In this document: one piece after another, positions 61,204 to 64,000 of the stretch | Numbering within the stretch: position 1 is the stretch's first letter | Layout of the letters: every line of letters begins with the position of its first letter | The notes under the pieces: generated by a model | Databases searched by the model: none | Told to the model about the DNA's origin: nothing | The model's input: the letters and a program-made list of their open reading frames with translations, nothing else | Made by a program: the position numbers and the translations under genes | DNA from: Capnocytophaga sp. | GTDB lineage: Bacteria; Bacteroidota; Bacteroidia; Flavobacteriales; Flavobacteriaceae | Direction of reading: 5' to 3' | Assembly (NCBI RefSeq): GCF_030532915.1 | Contig: NZ_JAUNKD010000013.1 | Location: forward strand, 1 to 64,000 | DNA: 64,000 nucleotides

Positions 61204-61247
61204 AACAATTTTTTTTCGCAAAATTATGATTTTTCAAAAAAAACATT

Positions 61248-61255
61248 TATATTTG
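61248..61255 (+). promoter_or_regulatory. -7 element before the conserved gene at 61294
   Basis: TATATTTG matches TAnnTTTG and lies 38 bp before the ATG. The -33 element is not clear. Confidence 0.5.
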
Positions 61256-61293
61256 TAAACTATTTTTTTCCTGAAACATAAATCAACATATTT

Positions 61294-62736
61294 ATGAGCG
61301 CTATTATCGAAGGAGATAAAGATATTGCCATTGAAGATGTTCCGTCAACACTGGCAAAGGCTTTACGCATCAATTTAAACGAAAACATTTACGGAACTTT
61401 TGCCGAGATTGGCGCCGGGCAAGAGACGGTTCGGCATTTTTTCAGAGCCGGAGCTGCCAGCGGTACCATCGCCAAGGCAATGAGTGCGTATGACAAGGAA
61501 TTTAGCGACGATATTTACGGCACGGAAACCGACGGGCGTTACGTTACCGAAAGTAGGCTCAAAAAAATGCTTGACTATGAAATCAAGCTCATCGAAACAC
61601 GCCTGACGCGAGCCAATCACCCGAACAAAGTGTTCTTTTCGTATGCTAACACCGTGACTACCATTGATTTTGCAAAACGAAAAAAAGGACACGGCTGGGT
61701 GGGACTTCGGTTTCAAACGCAACCACAGGGCGAATATAACGAAATTATCATTCACATTCGTTTTCATCAAAATGAAGCCCGAGCACAACAAGAAACTTTG
61801 GGAATTTTGGGCGTAAACCTCATTTACGGAGCGTTTTACAAAACTTCCAAACCAAAAAAAATACTCAAATATTTATACGACCATATCGATAAAGATTTGA
61901 TTGAAATTGATATGATAAACTTTTCAGGCCCTGATTTTAAAGATGTTGATAATCGCTTGATGAGTTTACAGCTTATCAAAAACGGAATGACCGAAGCAGT
62001 GATGTTTGGGGCAGACGGGAACAACATTCTCCCTGCCGAACAGCTTTACAAAAAAAATATCCTCACCCTTCGCGGCAGTTTTCGTCCGGTAACGAAAGTA
62101 AATATGGATATGTACCAAAAGTCACTGCAAATGTTTTTGGCTGAAAATAAGGTAAATCCGCAAAAAACCGAAGTGATTTTTGAAATAACGCTCTCAAACC
62201 TAACCGCCGAAGGCGAGGTTGATGAACAAGATTTTATGGACAGGGCAAGACTTTTATGCTCATTGGGGCAAAAAGTGTTGATTTCAAACTTTAAGGAATA
62301 CTACCGCGTGGTGGAATATTTTTCAAATTACACCCGCGCCCGAATGGGGCTAGCTATGGGCGTGGACAACCTTATCGCCATTTTTGATGAAAAATATTAC
62401 CGACACCTAAGCGGCGGCATTTTGGAGGCATTCGGAAAATTATTCTATCGGGACATCAAAATTTATCTTTTCCCGCGAAAAGACCCCGAAACCGGCGAAA
62501 TCATCAACAGTGAAAATCTCAAAGTGCATCCGCGAATGAAAGAGCTTTATAAGTTCTTCAAATTCAACGGAAAACTCGCTGATATAAAAGATTACGACGA
62601 AACGCATCTGAATATTTTTTCACGCAATATTTTGGCAAAAATTGAAAAAGGAGAATCGGGCTGGCAACAGCTTCTTCCCGAAGGAATTGCCGAAACCATC
62701 ATCAACAACGAATTATTCGGATACAAAAAAAGCTAA
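61294..62736 (+). CDS. Conserved protein of unknown function (about 480 aa flavobacterial family)
   Basis: A well-formed 480-residue soluble protein with no signal peptide, membrane helix or recognisable nucleotide motif. The N-terminal third contains TFAEIGAGQETVRHFFRAGAAS near 28-49 and a later part MFGADGNNILPAEQLYKKNILTLRGSF near 233-259. I recall this family from many flavobacterial genomes, sometimes carrying implausible automatic names such as TonB receptor or nucleotidyltransferase, and the sequence supports neither. It stands alone between the MBL hydrolase and the YtxH operon. It may be an enzyme of central metabolism; the fold is not obvious. Confidence 0.82.
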   Translation: MSAIIEGDKDIAIEDVPSTLAKALRINLNENIYGTFAEIGAGQETVRHFFRAGAASGTIAKAMSAYDKEFSDDIYGTETDGRYVTESRLKKMLDYEIKLIETRLTRANHPNKVFFSYANTVTTIDFAKRKKGHGWVGLRFQTQPQGEYNEIIIHIRFHQNEARAQQETLGILGVNLIYGAFYKTSKPKKILKYLYDHIDKDLIEIDMINFSGPDFKDVDNRLMSLQLIKNGMTEAVMFGADGNNILPAEQLYKKNILTLRGSFRPVTKVNMDMYQKSLQMFLAENKVNPQKTEVIFEITLSNLTAEGEVDEQDFMDRARLLCSLGQKVLISNFKEYYRVVEYFSNYTRARMGLAMGVDNLIAIFDEKYYRHLSGGILEAFGKLFYRDIKIYLFPRKDPETGEIINSENLKVHPRMKELYKFFKFNGKLADIKDYDETHLNIFSRNILAKIEKGESGWQQLLPEGIAETIINNELFGYKKS

Positions 62737-62791
62737 CTATCAAATTAATTATTAACCGCCACTTTGTTGTGGCACAAAAATCACAAAAACT

Positions 62792-63118
62792 ATGGCAAGA
62801 ACAGGAAATGTATTGTTAGCCTTGGTAACGGGAGTTGCCATTGGCGTGGGTGCAGGAATTTTATTTGCACCCGATAACGGGAAAAACACCCGTAAAAAAA
62901 TTAAAAATTCAGTTGATGACACAGCCGAAAAACTGAAAAAGAAACTTGATGTTTTAACCCAAGAAGTGAAAAGCAAAACTTCGGAAATTAAAGGTTCATT
63001 GGAAGAAAATGTTGAAAACTTGGTTTCAAAATCAAGCTACAAAGCAGAAGATGTCATCACTGTTTTAGAACGAAAATTAGCGGCTTTGAAAGAAGCCAAC
63101 GCTAAATTACAGAAATAA
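62792..63118 (+). CDS. YtxH domain-containing protein
   Basis: The 108-residue protein has one Gly-rich membrane helix (LLALVTGVAIGVGAGILFAPD near 8-28), the YtxH hallmark, followed by a Lys/Glu coiled coil to the end. Homologues are general-stress or envelope proteins. In flavobacteria it is normally the first gene of a three-gene set with a holin-like protein and a small unknown, which is also the case here (63231 and 63583). Confidence 0.9.
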   Translation: MARTGNVLLALVTGVAIGVGAGILFAPDNGKNTRKKIKNSVDDTAEKLKKKLDVLTQEVKSKTSEIKGSLEENVENLVSKSSYKAEDVITVLERKLAALKEANAKLQK

Positions 63119-63164
63119 TTCGTTTTCAACCGAGAACAAATTATTCTGAAAAACAACATTTTAC

Positions 63165-63199
63165 AACTTTGTCAAAGTTCAAAAAACTTTGACAAAGTT
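63165..63199. repeat. Single AA-type palindrome inside the YtxH operon
   Basis: AACTTTGTCAAAGTT and AACTTTGACAAAGTT flank a CAAAA-type spacer, a 35-bp palindrome of the same family as the arrays at 20.6-22.7 kb. It lies in the 112-bp gap between the ytxH and holin-like genes, ending 31 bp before the latter. It is the only copy not beside one of the helical protein genes. Confidence 0.85.
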
Positions 63200-63230
63200 T
63201 TATTGCGTTTTCATAAAATACAAAAAAACG

Positions 63231-63599
63231 ATGTTAAAAAACACTTTTGGAGAAATATCAGCCCACGCAGAAGAAAGCTTAGGCTCCAACCTGTCGTACT
63301 ATAAACTATTTGTTTTCAGGTTTATAGCAAAATCATCATACGGTTTGTTACTCATATTTATGGTGGGATTGGCAAGTTTGTTGGTGCTTTTCTTTTTGTC
63401 ATTCGCATTGGCTTTTGCCATTGGCTCGTGGCTTGACAACATTGCATTGGGCTTTGTATCAATGGGATTTTTTTATTTTTTAGTGGCGCTCGTGGCTTTT
63501 ATTTTTAAAAAGCAACTCATTGAAAAACCACTACTTAGCAAACTTTCTGAAATTTATTTTAAATCTGATGACGATGACGACGATGATACCCAAAAATAA
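63231..63599 (+). CDS. Phage holin family protein (holin superfamily III / DUF1469-like)
   Basis: From ATG 63231 the product is 122 residues; a longer frame running back into the palindrome is rejected. A short cytoplasmic start is followed by two membrane hairpins (about residues 38-68 and 76-102) and an acidic tail rich in Asp (DDDDDD near 113-119). Despite the name, these proteins in flavobacteria are membrane stress proteins and not phage lysis proteins. The following gene overlaps the end. Confidence 0.82.
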   Translation: MLKNTFGEISAHAEESLGSNLSYYKLFVFRFIAKSSYGLLLIFMVGLASLLVLFFLSFALAFAIGSWLDNIALGFVSMGFFYFLVALVAFIFKKQLIEKPLLSKLSEIYFKSDDDDDDDTQK

Positions 63600-63840
63600 A
63601 AAATACCAATCATTTGAGGAAATTGAAGCCGACCTTAAAATACTGAAACTCAAAAAGCAAATTGATATGCTTCATTTGAAAAATGACGCTTCGGGATTGA
63701 AACAAGCCTTCTCGATGAAAAACATCGTGTCAAGCACTTTTTCAAATGTGGGGCTTTCGCTTTTCAGTCCCAAAAAACGATGGCTGAATTTGCTTATTGA
63801 TTATGGTATCTACTTCTTATTTAGGAGAATAAAAAAATAA
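63583..63840 (+). CDS. DUF6327-type small protein of the YtxH-holin operon
   Basis: I choose ATG 63583 (85 residues, MIPKNKKYQSFEEIEADLKILKLKKQ), overlapping the previous gene by 17 bp; ATGs at 63574 and 63568 give slightly longer forms. The N-terminus is a charged helix, the C-terminus is a basic amphipathic end (LLIDYGIYFLFRRIKK) that may touch the membrane. Flavobacterial genomes carry this gene as the third member of the set. Function is unknown. Confidence 0.78.
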   Translation: MIPKNKKYQSFEEIEADLKILKLKKQIDMLHLKNDASGLKQAFSMKNIVSSTFSNVGLSLFSPKKRWLNLLIDYGIYFLFRRIKK

Positions 63841-63866
63841 AATAACACATTCACGAAAAAAATCAC

Positions 63867-63913
63867 AAAATTTGATGAATTGAAAAATCACTTTTTTCAA
63901 CGCATCAAATTTT
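63867..63913 (+). terminator. Hairpin after the YtxH operon
   Basis: AAAATTTGATG (63867-63877) pairs perfectly with CATCAAATTTT (63903-63913), with an inner TTGAAAAA/TTTTTTCAA stem. It lies 27 bp after the operon and before the RodA-like gene. Confidence 0.7.
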
Positions 63914-63945
63914 CATTGTTTAAAAAATAATTTTAGCTCAAATAA

Positions 63946-64000
63946 ATGAAGCAAAGCCTTGTAAAACAATTGGATTGGTTGTCTATTTTATGTTATCTGT
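63946..64000 (+). CDS. RodA/FtsW-like protein, N-terminal fragment cut by the window edge
   Basis: ATG 63946 opens MKQSLVKQLDWLSILCYL, 18 residues before the window ends. The basic start followed by LDWLSI and a hydrophobic helix is the usual N-terminus of flavobacterial RodA, the SEDS glycosyltransferase of cell elongation. Only the first codons are visible, so the assignment is tentative. Confidence 0.5.
   Translation, partial: MKQSLVKQLDWLSILCYL

Noticed and set aside
63231..63840. Phage lysis module suggested by the holin name
   Set aside because: The holin-like gene lies in the conserved YtxH three-gene set of flavobacteria; no endolysin or other phage gene is present.

Overview
This 64 kb window is ordinary chromosome of a low-GC Bacteroidota bacterium, most likely class Flavobacteriia (a Capnocytophaga-like genome is my guess, not proven). 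The evidence is the repeated flavobacterial promoter form TTTG-19-TAnnTTTG (for example before rpsO, nusB, mscS, gldA, hppA and the tRNA), an ABC ATPase that matches gliding-motility GldA, the gene order DUF6089-uppS-bamA-ompH-ompH-murI, a long NusB, an Nth lacking the iron-sulfur cysteines, a menaquinone gene (menC) and almost no Shine-Dalgarno sequences.

Layout. 0-2.7 kb: palindrome array, a helical protein of unknown function, a CoA-transferase and a 43-residue FeoB-associated-type membrane peptide. 2.7-16.1 kb: metG, bacilliredoxin, plsC, nth, a 21-bp repeat array, bioA, a GH109/Gfo-Idh-MocA protein, ribB(A), nusB, yajC, menC, pnp. 16-20.6 kb: rpsO, pheT, mscS. 20.6-23.6 kb: palindrome arrays around a DUF389 membrane protein and a DUF6261-type helical protein. 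23.6-30 kb: the envelope-biogenesis cluster (murI, two ompH/skp paralogues, bamA, uppS, DUF6089 barrel). 30-35.5 kb: sucC, dinB, a pair of M16 peptidases. 35.7-45.7 kb: TetR, TolC-type channel and RND adaptor, then a 3.6 kb accessory block (pldA, an SMR exporter, a UPF0173 hydrolase, a third helical protein, many repeats), then the RND permease. 45.9-53 kb: gldA, a lipoprotein, tRNA-Ser(UGA), a membrane pyrophosphatase fused to an OmpA domain, queE, a SPOR protein. 53-64 kb: DUF4369 lipoprotein and sirtuin, rlmH, htrA, a small AAA ATPase, a ZIP transporter, ppk1, an MBL hydrolase, a conserved unknown, a YtxH/holin/DUF6327-type envelope-stress operon, and the first codons of a RodA-like protein.

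The most unusual signal is in the intergenic repeats. A palindrome family (CTTTGTCAAAG...CTTTGACAAAG), a second palindrome (GGGGCGAATTG...CAATTCGCCC) and two simple tandem arrays sit on a strict 21-bp lattice. Eight of eight intervals between like palindromes inside arrays are exact multiples of 21 bp (63, 63, 126, 168, 126, 168, 147, 105), and 21 bp is two turns of B-DNA. The arrays lie directly beside all three helical, cofactor-free proteins of unknown function in the window (527-1204, 22787-23581, 41654-42334). I propose this repeat-plus-protein association as the candidate undescribed system. The second notable item is the pyrophosphatase-OmpA fusion.
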